Below, one piece after another: positions 1 through 8,784 of a DNA stretch of 64,000 nt. Every line of letters starts with the position of its first letter. The stretch's first letter is position 1. This DNA comes from Dechloromonas denitrificans (lineage in GTDB: Bacteria > Pseudomonadota > Gammaproteobacteria > Burkholderiales > Rhodocyclaceae), in the NCBI RefSeq assembly GCF_001551835.1, contig NZ_LODL01000019.1, forward strand, positions 3,915 to 67,914, written 5' to 3'. The notes below the pieces were generated by a model. The model was not told the origin of the DNA and ran no database searches. It saw nothing but the letters and a program-made list of their open reading frames with translations. The position numbers were made by a program, and so were the translations under genes.

Positions 1-17
1 GTTTTCTTTCGCGCTTT

Positions 18-93
<76 letters not shown>

Positions 94-157
94 GCCGCGA
101 AAGAAGGCCGCATTATAGGGACCGTCCCGGTCCCTGTAAAGTAACTTGCGGGGTTTT

Positions 158-1552
158 TTAGATATTTTGTTGCAGCGTAGCCAGGACCTTGTCGCGGCCA
201 ATCAGGGCAATCACCGCATCGACAGATGGCGTCTGCGCCTGCCCGGTCAGGATGACGCGCAAGGGCATCGCCAGTTTGGGCATCTTCAGGCCATGCTTGG
301 TCACGCTTTCCTTGATCAGCGCATTGATGGCGGGCGCTTCCCAGGCAACGCTGGCGATCCCGGCCGCAAAATCGGCCAGCGCCGGGCGGGCATCGTCGCT
401 CAGGTGCTGGGCGAGGAGTTCCGGGTTGGGCGTGACGTGGGCGTAGAACACTTCGACAGCATCGGCCAGCACGTTCAGCGTATTGCTGCGGTCAACATAC
501 AGGGTGACGGCTTTTTCAAGATCGGGGCCAGCATCCGTGTCGATGCCGCGGGCGGCCAGGCGAGCCTTGATCTTGGCCGCCAGTTCGGCCGGCGGTAGTT
601 GCTTCATGTAATGCTGGTTCAGCCACAGCAGCTTTTCGGTATTGAACTGGGCGGCCGATGCCGTGATGTGATCAAGGTCGAACCATTCGACAAACTGTTC
701 ACGCGAAAAGACTTCGTCATCACCATGCGACCAGCCGAGGCGGGCCAGATAGTTGATGACGGCTTCAGTCAGGAAGCCATCTTCGTCGTATTGCATGACC
801 GAAACGGCGCCGTGGCGCTTCGAGAGCTTGGCACCATCGTCACCGAGGATCATCGAGAGGTGGGCGTAGGTCGGAATCTCGGCGCCCAGCGCCTGCAAGA
901 TGTTGATCTGGCGCGGCGTGTTATTGACATGGTCGTCGCCGCGAATGACGTGGGTGATGCCCATGTCCCAGTCGTCCACGCAAACGCAGAAGTTGTAGGT
1001 CGGCGTGCCGTCGGCGCGAGCGATGATCAGGTCGTCCAGCTCCGTGTTGGCGAATTCGATGCGGCCCTTGACCTGGTCGTCCCAGGCGACGACGCCGTCC
1101 TTCGGATTCTTGAAACGGACAACCGGCGGTACGTCAGCCGGCGGGGGCGGCAGGGTTTTGCCCGCCTCCGGGCGCCAGCGGCCGTCATAACGCGGCTTTT
1201 CCTTGCGGGCTTCCTGTTCGGCGCGCAGGGCATCCAGCTCCTCGCGGCTGGTGTAGCAGTAATAAGCTGTGCCATTGGCCAGCATCTGCTGGATCATTTC
1301 CTTGTAACGATCCATGCGCTGCATCTGATAGAAGGGGCCTTCGTCATGCTCCAGGCCCAGCCACTGCATACCGTCAAGAATGGCCTGTACGGCTTCCGGT
1401 GTCGAGCGTGCGACATCGGTATCCTCAATGCGCAAAATGAAGGTGCCGCCATGGCGGCGGGCAAATGCCCAGGAGAACAGCGCGGTACGGGCGCCACCAA
1501 TGTGAAGATAACCGGTGGGGCTCGGGGCGAAGCGGGTGCGAACAGGTTTCAT
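158..1552 (-). CDS. gltX: Glutamate--tRNA ligase
   Basis: Charges tRNA-Glu with glutamate in the cytoplasm. It is a class I synthetase: the HIGH-type motif YLHIGG lies near residues 15-20 and the KLSKR motif near residue 243, with the catalytic Rossmann fold between them and a helical anticodon-binding C-terminal half. About 464 aa is the normal length for the discriminating or non-discriminating bacterial GluRS. An in-frame GTG two codons upstream (position 1558) is a possible alternative start; I prefer the ATG at 1552 because the family starts just before the [10 protein letters not shown] motif. Neither start has a strong Shine-Dalgarno. The neighbours are two tRNA genes, a usual housekeeping context. 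Confidence 0.97.
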   Translation of the reverse strand: MKPVRTRFAPSPTGYLHIGGARTALFSWAFARRHGGTFILRIEDTDVARSTPEAVQAILDGMQWLGLEHDEGPFYQMQRMDRYKEMIQQMLANGTAYYCYTSREELDALRAEQEARKEKPRYDGRWRPEAGKTLPPPPADVPPVVRFKNPKDGVVAWDDQVKGRIEFANTELDDLIIARADGTPTYNFCVCVDDWDMGITHVIRGDDHVNNTPRQINILQALGAEIPTYAHLSMILGDDGAKLSKRHGAVSVMQYDEDGFLTEAVINYLARLGWSHGDDEVFSREQFVEWFDLDHITASAAQFNTEKLLWLNQHYMKQLPPAELAAKIKARLAARGIDTDAGPDLEKAVTLYVDRSNTLNVLADAVEVFYAHVTPNPELLAQHLSDDARPALADFAAGIASVAWEAPAINALIKESVTKHGLKMPKLAMPLRVILTGQAQTPSVDAVIALIGRDKVLATLQQNI

Positions 1553-1649
1553 GGGCACGGAATCTATACGGAAACAAAGTCCGCTATTCTATCCGACCCG
1601 CGTTTGACTCGTCGCCCGAGTTGTGGTCAAATGCGCCCCTCTTGAATTT

Positions 1650-1724
1650 GGGCGGTTAGCTCAGTGGTAGAGCACTGCCTTCACACGGCAGGGGTCACTG
1701 GTTCGAACCCAGTACCGCCCACCA
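1650..1724 (+). tRNA. tRNA-Val(CAC)
   Basis: A complete 75-nt cloverleaf with encoded CCA: acceptor GGGCGGT pairs with ACCGCCC, the D arm is GCTC/GAGC, and the anticodon stem CTGCC/GGCAG closes the loop TTCACAC, giving anticodon CAC (valine, GTG codons). The T arm GGTTCGAACC is canonical. A rho-independent terminator follows 15 bases downstream, so it is probably a single-gene transcript divergent from gltX. Confidence 0.97.
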
Positions 1725-1738
1725 AATCAGGAAAACAG

Positions 1739-1772
1739 AAACCCGTTCAGCTAAAGGCTCAGCGGGTTTTTT
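1739..1772 (+). terminator. Rho-independent terminator of tRNA-Val
   Basis: AAACCCG at 1739-1745 pairs with CGGGTTT beginning at 1763. The intervening AGC/GCT bases can extend the stem, and a run of T follows directly. It sits just after the tRNA-Val CCA end. Confidence 0.85.
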
Positions 1773-1858
1773 GTTGTCTATAGCAGTGATGGTCAAGGAT
1801 ATATCTAGCAACTTTTTCACGCCTACCAAGCGAGCCCCCTGGCTTTGCCGGGGGGTAC

Positions 1859-2938
1859 TTACCCGAGACGCATTTTCTCCCCATAACCGGTCATTTCCAG
1901 GTAGCCGCGCCCGACCTCCCGGTCATCTTCCAGCAGGCGCACCGCGCCCTCCCAGTAAATCGCTCCGGTCGACCGCCGACTGTCCAGTTCCTGGTCGTCC
2001 ATCAACACCTGCAGCCGGAAAAGCCGTTGCTCAAGGCGGACACGCCATTCCACAGGGTAAGCAATGCCGGTGCGCGGCGAGCGCCACTGGCGCAAGGCTT
2101 CAAAAGCCACGGCTTCGGGCGGGAAGCTGCGGGTGCTGCCGTCGGCCTGGCGGAAAGTGGCAGCCGACCACAAGGCCGTATCGGCCGCGCCGCGCAGACG
2201 AAAAGCCATCAGCGCGCTGCCGTCGGCCAGATTGATGCCGATCCAGTCCCAGCCCTGAGCGCCTGGCGCCAGCGCTTCACTCGACCATTCGTGATCGAGC
2301 CAGGCCTGCCCGCTGACCGGCCGGGTTTTGCCGGCCAGCATCACCATCCCATCCACCTTCAGTTGCGGCCGGCTGTAGTAATAGCTGGTGTGGCGTAGAT
2401 CGGCTGCCTTGGTGCTGAAGCCGGCCCGACCGTTGAGCATGGGCGGGCCGCTAGTCACTAGGTCCAGGGCATAGGCGAATTCGGCGCTGCGCACCTCGGC
2501 CCGGTAGTTGTCGCCCTGCTGCTCGAAACGCCAGTCGTTCACCCAGACCTTAGTCTGGTCAGTGGCGAAACCGGCCCGGCCAAAGCCCAGCCGGGCCGAA
2601 CGTTCGTCATGGCGCAGGTGGCCGAGCGCCGGGTCGGCGAGGGCGGCGTGAGCGAGGATCAACTGGCGCGGCGCAAAGGCGCTGGCATTTTCTTCGCCGA
2701 TCCCCGTCCGGACGCGGAAAAAGGTGATTTGAAAACCCAGCGGGCTGCCCTCAGGCAGATTCAGCCAGCCCGTCGCATACCACCATTCGGTGCGGAAATC
2801 CGGGTGCGCGCCGTGGTCGGCCGGGAACGCCAATCGGTAGCCCGGCAGGACCGGGGCAAACTCGACCGCAGCTGCCGCGTCAAGACCGAAGGCGCCCAGG
2901 CCGGCCAGCGCGACGAGAAAGTCGCGACGCTGCATCAC
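1859..2938 (-). CDS. Tat-exported lipocalin-like protein (AttH/CrtC-like)
   Basis: A 359-aa protein of the lipocalin-like AttH / hydroxyneurosporene-hydratase superfamily. The N-terminus has a twin-arginine signal (QRRDFLVAL, arginines 4-5) followed by an Ala-rich hydrophobic stretch, so it is probably exported folded to the periplasm. Conserved features of the family seen here are the FRTEWWYATGWL segment and the LDHEWSS segment. It is the last gene of an ABC export unit: its GTG start overlaps the permease stop (GTGA), which implies translational coupling. In AttEFGH-type clusters this component accompanies a LolCDE/MacB-like ABC transporter, and its substrate is not known. The name carotenoid hydratase would be an over-reading, because no carotenoid genes are present. 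Confidence 0.8.
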   Translation of the reverse strand: MMQRRDFLVALAGLGAFGLDAAAAVEFAPVLPGYRLAFPADHGAHPDFRTEWWYATGWLNLPEGSPLGFQITFFRVRTGIGEENASAFAPRQLILAHAALADPALGHLRHDERSARLGFGRAGFATDQTKVWVNDWRFEQQGDNYRAEVRSAEFAYALDLVTSGPPMLNGRAGFSTKAADLRHTSYYYSRPQLKVDGMVMLAGKTRPVSGQAWLDHEWSSEALAPGAQGWDWIGINLADGSALMAFRLRGAADTALWSAATFRQADGSTRSFPPEAVAFEALRQWRSPRTGIAYPVEWRVRLEQRLFRLQVLMDDQELDSRRSTGAIYWEGAVRLLEDDREVGRGYLEMTGYGEKMRLG

Positions 2939-5448
2939 CAGTCCTCGCGCACGGCCAGTACCGCATCCTGGCGCATCGCCTGACGACCGGCGAGCACCGC
3001 CGCCAGCGCGGCGAGGGCGACCAGGCCGAGCGCGAACAGCGCCAGCGAGGCCCAGGGTACATGCAGGTCCATGCTCCAGTGGAAGCTCTGCCGATTGACC
3101 ACTTCGATCAGCACGAGGCCGATGGCGCCGCCCGCCAGCAAGCCGGTGGCGACGCCGACGCCGGCCGCCAATGCGCCTTCCTGGGCCAGCATCCAGCCGA
3201 TCTGGCGGCGGCTCAGGCCAAGGTGGCGGAGCATGCCGAACTCGCGGCGGCGGGCTGCGGCCAGCGCGGCGAAACTGGCCGCGACGCCGGCCAGACCGAT
3301 GGCGATGGCAACCGCTTCGAGCAGATACGTCACCGCGAACGTCCGGTCGAAAATTTTCAGGGTGAGCGCCCGGATCTCGCCCGGCCGGGAGATTTCCAGC
3401 ACGCCGGGGCCGGCCATCGCGGTCAGCGCCGCGGCCACCTGCTCGGTATTGGCATCCGCAGCGAGATAGATGCCAGCATCGTTGGCCAGACGATCCCCAG
3501 TCAGGCGGCGGTAGTCGGCCAGATCGATCATGATGGCGCCGGTCTGCCGGGCATAGTCGCGCCAGATCCCGGCGACGTGCAGCTCGACCAGCTGGCCGGC
3601 GAGCGGCAAGGCCACAGTCTGGCCGACGCGCCAGCCATAGAGGTCGAGCATCGCTTCGGAAATCCAGATTGCCGGTTGTTCACCCAGCCGCACCGGACCG
3701 ACCAGCGGCAGGTTGCTGCCGTCGGCGAGGATCGTCCGGGCAATCAGGGCGACCGGTGCTTTTCCCGCCGCCAGCCGCAGATTCGCGTGGCGCGTGAAGT
3801 TGCTGCGGTCAACGCCGTTTACAGTCGAAATTTGTACCTGCAGGGCTTCATCGAGATAAGCACTGCTCTGCGTTTGGCCGGCCCGCAGATAGATATCGGC
3901 CGGCAAAAGCTGGTGCAGCCATTGATCGACCGAGTCGCGGAAGGAGGCGACCATGATCGCCATCGCCGCTGCCAGCGCGACACTGGTTAGCACCCCCGCC
4001 GCCGCGACCACGGCATGCCCCGGCGCCGCAACGAGCCGGGCCGCCGCCAGCCGGGCCGGCACCGGGCCGCGCTCCGGCAACAGCCGGGCGATGCCGGCCG
4101 CGACTAGCGGCAGCAGCAAAACGCTGCCGGCCAGCAGACAGGCTACGGCCAGATAACCGCCCAGCGGCAGCCCGTCAATCGGGGGGATGGCGCAGGCGGC
4201 CAGACTGGCGGCGAGCAGGCCCAAGCCGAGCATGGGATGGCCGCGGCCGCCGAGCAGGGTCGTCTCGCCGCCGGCCTTCAAGGCCTGCGCCGGCGAGACC
4301 GTCGCTGCCTCACGGGCCGGCAGCCAGGCGCCGGCCACCCCGGCCAGCAGGCCGAGCGCGACATAGACGGCGCTGGCCAGCGGCTGAAATTGCAGGGTCG
4401 GCTGCAGGCCGGAAAAATAGCCGGCCCCGAGGTCGCCGCCGAGCATGGTCAGCGCCCCCCAGGCCAAAGCTTGCCCGAGGATGACCCCGACGATGCCCCC
4501 GGCCAGCCCGACTATGGCACCCTCGGCGAGCAGCCAGGTAAACAGCGTGCGGCGCGCCAGACCGAGGGCGCGGAGAAAGGCGAACTCGGTGCGCCGGCGG
4601 ACGACCGACAGCGCCTGCGCCGAAAAAACCAGGAAGCCGCCGGTCAGCAGCGCAATCGCGGCGAGCAGGGTCAGATTGACCCGATAGGCCCGCGACAGAT
4701 TGCCGGCCTGCTCGGCGCTGGCTTCCGGCACCTCGATCAGCACGCCGGCCGGCAGCATGGCCTGCAGGGCCGGGCGCGCCGCGGCGGGTGCCACATCGTC
4801 GGCCAGCTTCAGATCGATCCGGCTGAGCCGGCCGAGCTTGCCGAAATGCGCCTGCGCGGCGGCGATGTCCATCACGGCCAGGCGCCGGTTGTCGGCCGCA
4901 CCGGGGATGTCGCCGGCAATCCTGAAACGCCGGCGCTGCGTCCCGGCCTGCAGCTCGATCTCGTCGCCGGGCTGGCGGCCGAGGGCGGTTTGCGCCGCAC
5001 GACTGAGAAATACGTTGTCTTCGGCCAGGCTCGCCAGGCGGTCTGCGGTCGACGCCGGTTTGGGCAATAAAACCGGCGTCACCCGGGCCAGCGCGAAGAT
5101 GTCGATGCCGAGCACTTGCAGCGTTTCTTCCGACTCTGACCCTGCCCACTTGACCTGGAGTTCGAGGACCGGGCTCGCCTCGGCTACCTCGGGACGGCCG
5201 GCGAGCTGGGCGTAGATATTTTCGTCAAAGCCGCCGCGTGGCCCGACCACCTGCAAATCGGCTGCGCCGGCCATGGTGCGAAGACCGCGCTCGAACTCGC
5301 GCAAGGCCGCTTCATGCACTGCCTGCACCGCCATTCCCAAAGCCACGCCGAGAACAATCGCAGTAAAGGAAAAAAGCGTCGCCAGCCGGCGCCGGGCCAA
5401 GGAGCCGAGAAAAACCGGCGCGAGTTTCACACGTATCACGCGTGTCAC
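2935..5448 (-). CDS. Fused FtsX-family ABC transporter permease
   Basis: An 837-aa inner-membrane permease with two FtsX/MacB-type modules in one chain. The N-terminal TM (about residues 15-35) precedes a large periplasmic domain, then come three TM segments, two more hydrophobic spans and a second periplasmic domain, and finally three TM segments near the C-terminus. The RRREFGMLRHLGL segment after the second-last TM is typical of FtsX permeases. I chose the GTG at 5446-5448 because it overlaps the ATPase stop (GTGA) and begins the VKLAPVF segment; the longer upstream frame only reads through the ATPase gene. The family either extrudes lipoproteins or drives periplasmic work mechanically. 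With the ATPase and lipocalin it resembles AttEFGH, here with the two permease halves fused. Confidence 0.88.
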   Translation of the reverse strand: MTRVIRVKLAPVFLGSLARRRLATLFSFTAIVLGVALGMAVQAVHEAALREFERGLRTMAGAADLQVVGPRGGFDENIYAQLAGRPEVAEASPVLELQVKWAGSESEETLQVLGIDIFALARVTPVLLPKPASTADRLASLAEDNVFLSRAAQTALGRQPGDEIELQAGTQRRRFRIAGDIPGAADNRRLAVMDIAAAQAHFGKLGRLSRIDLKLADDVAPAAARPALQAMLPAGVLIEVPEASAEQAGNLSRAYRVNLTLLAAIALLTGGFLVFSAQALSVVRRRTEFAFLRALGLARRTLFTWLLAEGAIVGLAGGIVGVILGQALAWGALTMLGGDLGAGYFSGLQPTLQFQPLASAVYVALGLLAGVAGAWLPAREAATVSPAQALKAGGETTLLGGRGHPMLGLGLLAASLAACAIPPIDGLPLGGYLAVACLLAGSVLLLPLVAAGIARLLPERGPVPARLAAARLVAAPGHAVVAAAGVLTSVALAAAMAIMVASFRDSVDQWLHQLLPADIYLRAGQTQSSAYLDEALQVQISTVNGVDRSNFTRHANLRLAAGKAPVALIARTILADGSNLPLVGPVRLGEQPAIWISEAMLDLYGWRVGQTVALPLAGQLVELHVAGIWRDYARQTGAIMIDLADYRRLTGDRLANDAGIYLAADANTEQVAAALTAMAGPGVLEISRPGEIRALTLKIFDRTFAVTYLLEAVAIAIGLAGVAASFAALAAARRREFGMLRHLGLSRRQIGWMLAQEGALAAGVGVATGLLAGGAIGLVLIEVVNRQSFHWSMDLHVPWASLALFALGLVALAALAAVLAGRQAMRQDAVLAVREDW

Positions 5449-6098
5449 GCCTGCAACCCGCTGCTCGTCAGGTGCAAAACTCGATCCGCCGTCGCCGCCG
5501 CTGCTGGCGAATGGGTGACCAGAATGCCGATGGCGCCGACCTGGCGCACCCGCTCGGCGAGCAAGGCCAGCACCTTGGCGCCATTGGCCGGGTCGAGATT
5601 GCCCGTCGGTTCGTCGGCCAGCACCAGGCTGGGCTGGTGCACCAGGGCGCGGGCGATTGCGACCCGTTGCATTTCGCCGCCCGACAGCTCGCGCGGCCAA
5701 CTCGCCGCCCGCTCGCCCAGACCGACCGCTTCCAGCAACTGCTGCGCCGGCCGATCGGCAGCGGCGCCGTGCAAGCCTTGCAACCAGAGCGGCAACGCGA
5801 CATTCTGGCGGACGGTCAGATGCGGCAGCACATGAAAAGCCTGAAAGACGAAACCCAGCTTGTCGCGCCGCAAGCGGGTCAGCGCATCTTCATCCAGTTG
5901 TGCGTAGGCGACGCCATCCAGTGCCAGTCGACCGCAGTCGGGCCGGTCCAGTCCAGCGATCAGGTTGAGCAGGGTGGATTTGCCGACGCCCGACTCGCCG
6001 ACGATGGCGACGTATTCGCCGGCCTGCAAACGCAGCGAGACATCCCGCAGCACGCTGCGGCGATTGAACTGGCGAGAAAGGCCTTCGATTTCAAGCAT
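5445..6098 (-). CDS. ABC transporter ATP-binding protein (LolD/MacB-type)
   Basis: A 217-aa ATPase subunit. Walker A GESGVGKST is at residues 34-42, the Q-loop lies near residue 86, signature LSGGEMQ is at 138-144 and Walker B LVLADEP at 158-164 with the following D-loop GNLD. The short single-domain form and the LADEPTGNLD sequence are typical of the LolD/MacB/FtsE group, which drives FtsX-type permeases. It is the first gene of the three-gene unit with the permease and the Tat-exported lipocalin. Substrate is not identifiable from sequence. Confidence 0.93.
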   Translation of the reverse strand: MLEIEGLSRQFNRRSVLRDVSLRLQAGEYVAIVGESGVGKSTLLNLIAGLDRPDCGRLALDGVAYAQLDEDALTRLRRDKLGFVFQAFHVLPHLTVRQNVALPLWLQGLHGAAADRPAQQLLEAVGLGERAASWPRELSGGEMQRVAIARALVHQPSLVLADEPTGNLDPANGAKVLALLAERVRQVGAIGILVTHSPAAAATADRVLHLTSSGLQA

Positions 6099-6152
6099 GG
6101 ACCATTTTGCCAGATCCGTTCGGCATGAGCGGGCAGGCGGTCCAGGCTTTGC

Positions 6153-6644
6153 TCAATAAGCAGCATTGAAAACGGTCATTCGCTCACGTTCGAGTTCACC
6201 GATGACCTTCTCGTGATGGGCCACCGCCTCGCGCAGCACATCCATGATGGAGATCACGCGGACCAGGCGATCGCCGTCCAGTACCGGCAAATGCCGGATA
6301 TGGTGCTGGTTCATCAGGCGCATGCAGTCGCCGAATTTGGCGCCAAGGTAGGTGGTGACGACTTCACGACTCATGATCTCGCCGACGGTGGTGTTCTCCG
6401 AGCGGCGTCCGGCAAGAATCACCTTGCGCGCGTAGTCGCGTTCCGACATCACGCCGACCAGGCGTTCTCCATCGAGCACGACGACCACCCCGAGGTCGTT
6501 TTCAGCCAGAACCCTGAGCGCCGACAGCACAGTGTCGCCGGGCTGGACGGACTTGATTTCGGCGGGGCTGGATTCGACGAACTGTCGAATGGGGTGGTGG
6601 GCGAACAAGTGCTCGGTATTCGTATCTGTCTCAAACATCATCAT
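6153..6644 (-). CDS. Tandem CBS-domain protein
   Basis: A 163-aa soluble protein made almost wholly of two CBS domains (about residues 28-85 and 93-150), forming one Bateman module that usually binds adenine nucleotides. The segments GVMSERDYARKV and HIRHLPVLDGD are characteristic of the stand-alone CBS proteins common in proteobacteria. The start is the first of three ATG codons behind a GAGGAGA ribosome binding site. No fused effector domain is present, so the regulated partner is unknown. It is separated from the ABC unit by 54 bases and could be read with it, but no evidence ties the functions together. Confidence 0.88.
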   Translation of the reverse strand: MMMFETDTNTEHLFAHHPIRQFVESSPAEIKSVQPGDTVLSALRVLAENDLGVVVVLDGERLVGVMSERDYARKVILAGRRSENTTVGEIMSREVVTTYLGAKFGDCMRLMNQHHIRHLPVLDGDRLVRVISIMDVLREAVAHHEKVIGELERERMTVFNAAY

Positions 6645-6693
6645 TCTCCTCTCAAATCCGGCCGTCGACCGTAGCGGTCACTGCCGTCGTCGA

Positions 6694-7248
6694 TCAACGC
6701 TTCACTGACCGTTCTCCGAGCGGGGCGACCGGGCGCGACTGGCGGCGGTGCGCGATGGCAACGGCAGCGTACAGCCCGGCGGCAATCCAGCAGACCGTCT
6801 TGATTGGCGTGAAGGCGGCGAATACCGCAGCCACCTCGGCCATGCCGGTGCCCAGGGCGAGTTGGTGAGCCAGCCAGAGGAAAAAACCCAGCAAGGCGGC
6901 AAACACCGCCCACTGGCCGAAGAAACGTCCGGTGGACTCCCTGTCGCTGTGCGGTTCCTGCCACGGCAGCGTCGCCGCCAGCGCCATGCCGAGGCGCTGG
7001 CTGCCCCCCCAGAGCAGGCCGGCGAACATGCCGAGCCAGAAGGCGACCTCAACCAGGTAGGGCCAGAAGTTCCTGGCGAATTCGCCGCCGGGATACTCGA
7101 TGCCCTTGGGCAGGGCAGCGATCAGAAGGCCGAATGCGAGGGCGCAGATGGCGCCGAGTCCGACGGAATTCTGCAAGCCTCTAGCCCAGAAACGGAATTC
7201 ACTCTCGATGTCTTCGTTGATCGGCCAATTGGCAGGATTGATATTCAT
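6694..7248 (-). CDS. Four-helix inner-membrane protein of unknown function
   Basis: A 184-aa protein I do not recognise. It has about four hydrophobic segments (near residues 27-46, 66-87, 115-138 and 153-172) and a basic C-terminus, so it is an inner-membrane protein. The start is fixed by a strong GAGGAGG ribosome binding site 6 bases before the ATG at 7246-7248; the longer frame upstream has no such site. It is co-directional with the CBS-domain gene downstream, 49 bases away. Confidence 0.65.
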   Translation of the reverse strand: MNINPANWPINEDIESEFRFWARGLQNSVGLGAICALAFGLLIAALPKGIEYPGGEFARNFWPYLVEVAFWLGMFAGLLWGGSQRLGMALAATLPWQEPHSDRESTGRFFGQWAVFAALLGFFLWLAHQLALGTGMAEVAAVFAAFTPIKTVCWIAAGLYAAVAIAHRRQSRPVAPLGERSVKR

Positions 7249-7454
7249 GGTGACCTCCTCGGGAAGCCGGGGCACGGGATGTTCCACGCTTCCCATACAA
7301 ACGCCGTGCCGCACAGCCCGCCCACATTCTGGTGGCAGGCGGTACGGCCGACCCGGTAGCAATCAGCAACGGTCGGTCAGCATTTTCACCGCCCGAGCAG
7401 CCAGGCCATGAGCGTTGGCTTGTCCTGTCTGGCGAGATCCGGCGATGGTTGTCC

Positions 7455-7464
7455 TGCGGTCAAC
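7455..7464 (+). repeat. Intergenic copy of TGCGGTCRAC word
   Basis: TGCGGTCAAC preceded by C, in the non-coding stretch between the DUF883 gene and the four-helix membrane protein gene. One of about twenty copies in the window (see findings). Confidence 0.6.
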
Positions 7465-7487
7465 CGTCAGAAATTGCGAAAATTCAA

Positions 7488-7820
7488 TCACAGCTTTTCG
7501 TGGCTGCCCGGCGATTTGCGCGAGCTGACCAGCTGGCTCATCAGGAAGCCGGCGGCCAGCGCGATGCCGGCTGACTTGAGCGGATGTTCGCGGACATAGT
7601 TGCTGCTGGCGCCAACCAGGCGCTGTTCAGTGTCTTTCAGCCGGTTGGCGGTTCTTTCCAGACTTTGTGCTACCCGGCTGGAGGTGTCGCTGATGCTGTC
7701 CACCAGGTGATGGGCACCGGATGCGGCGCGCGAGACTACCGGCTGTACCGCTTCAGAAATCCGGTCGATGGCCTGATGCGCACCGTTGCTTTTGGGGGTG
7801 TCAATTCCGAGGCTTTTCAT
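7488..7820 (-). CDS. DUF883 (ElaB/YqjD-like) membrane-anchored protein
   Basis: A 110-aa protein of the ElaB/YgaM/YqjD family: a long amphipathic helical N-terminal region rich in Ser, Ala and Arg, the segment YVREHPLKSAGIALAAGF, and a single C-terminal TM helix. In Escherichia coli these tail-anchored proteins are induced in stationary phase and associate with ribosomes at the membrane. The start ATG at 7818-7820 lies behind GGAAGG; the frame extends ten codons further but without a better site. It is divergent from the DUF1328 gene, another envelope-stress type of small protein. Confidence 0.8.
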   Translation of the reverse strand: MKSLGIDTPKSNGAHQAIDRISEAVQPVVSRAASGAHHLVDSISDTSSRVAQSLERTANRLKDTEQRLVGASSNYVREHPLKSAGIALAAGFLMSQLVSSRKSPGSHEKL

Positions 7821-8155
7821 GATTTTTCCTTCCAAAAGAAAGTCAAGCATGGGGTCGCGCCGGAGGTGTCGTGCGCGAGTGGGCGAATTGAACTGACCAC
7901 AGGTTTGAGAGTCTCATTTCATGTTCCCGGTTCCCCGGTTTCGGCGGCGCGGTCAGCCCGACTATCGGTTAGCGAAGCGGCTTGCATGCTTTATCGCCGG
8001 GCAAAGCCTCGTTGCCTGTAATGCCTACCGGAAGAACGGTATTTTTGACCGATGCCGGCGCCTTGGCGGTGTGCACGCTCGCCGACCGGGGTGTCGCCGC
8101 GTGGAGCGTTGGTCGGCAAACGCTCGGTCTTCTCAGGCTGGAAGGAGAACCATCC
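7821..8155. other. Divergent intergenic region
   Basis: These 335 bases separate the DUF883 gene (leftward) from the DUF1328 gene (rightward). I see no convincing gene. Open frames here lack ribosome binding sites and family-like sequence. The region must carry the two divergent promoters, but I cannot place -35/-10 boxes with confidence. Confidence 0.5.
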
Positions 8156-8317
8156 ATGCTGCATTACGCTGTCGTCTTTTTCGTCATCGCGCTGATTGCC
8201 GCTTTCTTCGGTTTCGGCGGTATCGCCGCAAGCGCCGTCGGGATCGCCACGATCCTCTTCTACGTCTTCCTGGGCCTGGCGGTGGTTACGCTCATCAGCG
8301 GACTGTTACGAAAGTAG
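8156..8317 (+). CDS. DUF1328 small membrane protein (YtjA-like)
   Basis: A 53-aa protein with two hydrophobic helices joined by the [15 protein letters not shown] segment, matching the DUF1328 family (E. coli YtjA-type). The ATG follows GAAGGAGAA with an 8-base spacing. Such proteins are common in stress-induced gene groups; function is unknown. The upstream frame-compatible sequence lacks family similarity. Confidence 0.85.
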   Translation: MLHYAVVFFVIALIAAFFGFGGIAASAVGIATILFYVFLGLAVVTLISGLLRK

Positions 8318-8432
8318 CGATGCGGTCATCAAGGCTCCCTTCCGCCTATGCTGGATGCAGCGGGTGCCGGCGATTCCGGCTTTCCGTGCTCCGCCGGAAT
8401 TCTGGAAAAAGCAGGGATGGATGGAGATGATC

Positions 8433-8765
8433 ATGAAAAACACGACCTTGATTTTGTGCCGAAATATGGCGTTGACCGCAGGCGTCGTGCTCACTGCGCT
8501 CGTCTCGAATGGCGTCCACGGCCAGTTGTCGGCGACGACTCCACCGGAAATCGTCAAGCCAGTCCCGCTCAGCGAGTTGAAAAATGCCGATGCGGTATTC
8601 AATGAGCTTGATCTTGCCGGCCGAGGTTATGTGACGCGAGAGGACACCAAGGAACTGATCGGCTTTGGCGAGGCTTTCCTGGCCGTCGATGCCAAGGGCA
8701 GCGGTAAGCTGACCCGGGAGCAGTTTCGTAAGGCGTGGGCGCTCTACAAGTCGGCCAATAATTGA
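8433..8765 (+). CDS. Exported EF-hand-like protein
   Basis: A 110-aa protein with a hydrophobic N-terminal signal (about residues 3-28) and two degenerate EF-hand-like repeats: one around NELDLAGRGYVTRED and one around AVDAKGSGKLTREQF. The second loop, D-A-K-G-S-G-K-L-T-R-E-Q, keeps the D-x-x-G-x-G pattern, so calcium binding in the periplasm is plausible though the loop is not perfectly canonical. Three ATG codons (8421, 8427, 8433) are candidates; the third has GGAG 6 bases upstream and the best signal peptide. It ends 19 bases before the convergent antiporter gene. Confidence 0.65.
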   Translation: MKNTTLILCRNMALTAGVVLTALVSNGVHGQLSATTPPEIVKPVPLSELKNADAVFNELDLAGRGYVTREDTKELIGFGEAFLAVDAKGSGKLTREQFRKAWALYKSANN

Positions 8766-8784
8766 AGCCGTACCCGCTGTCGTC

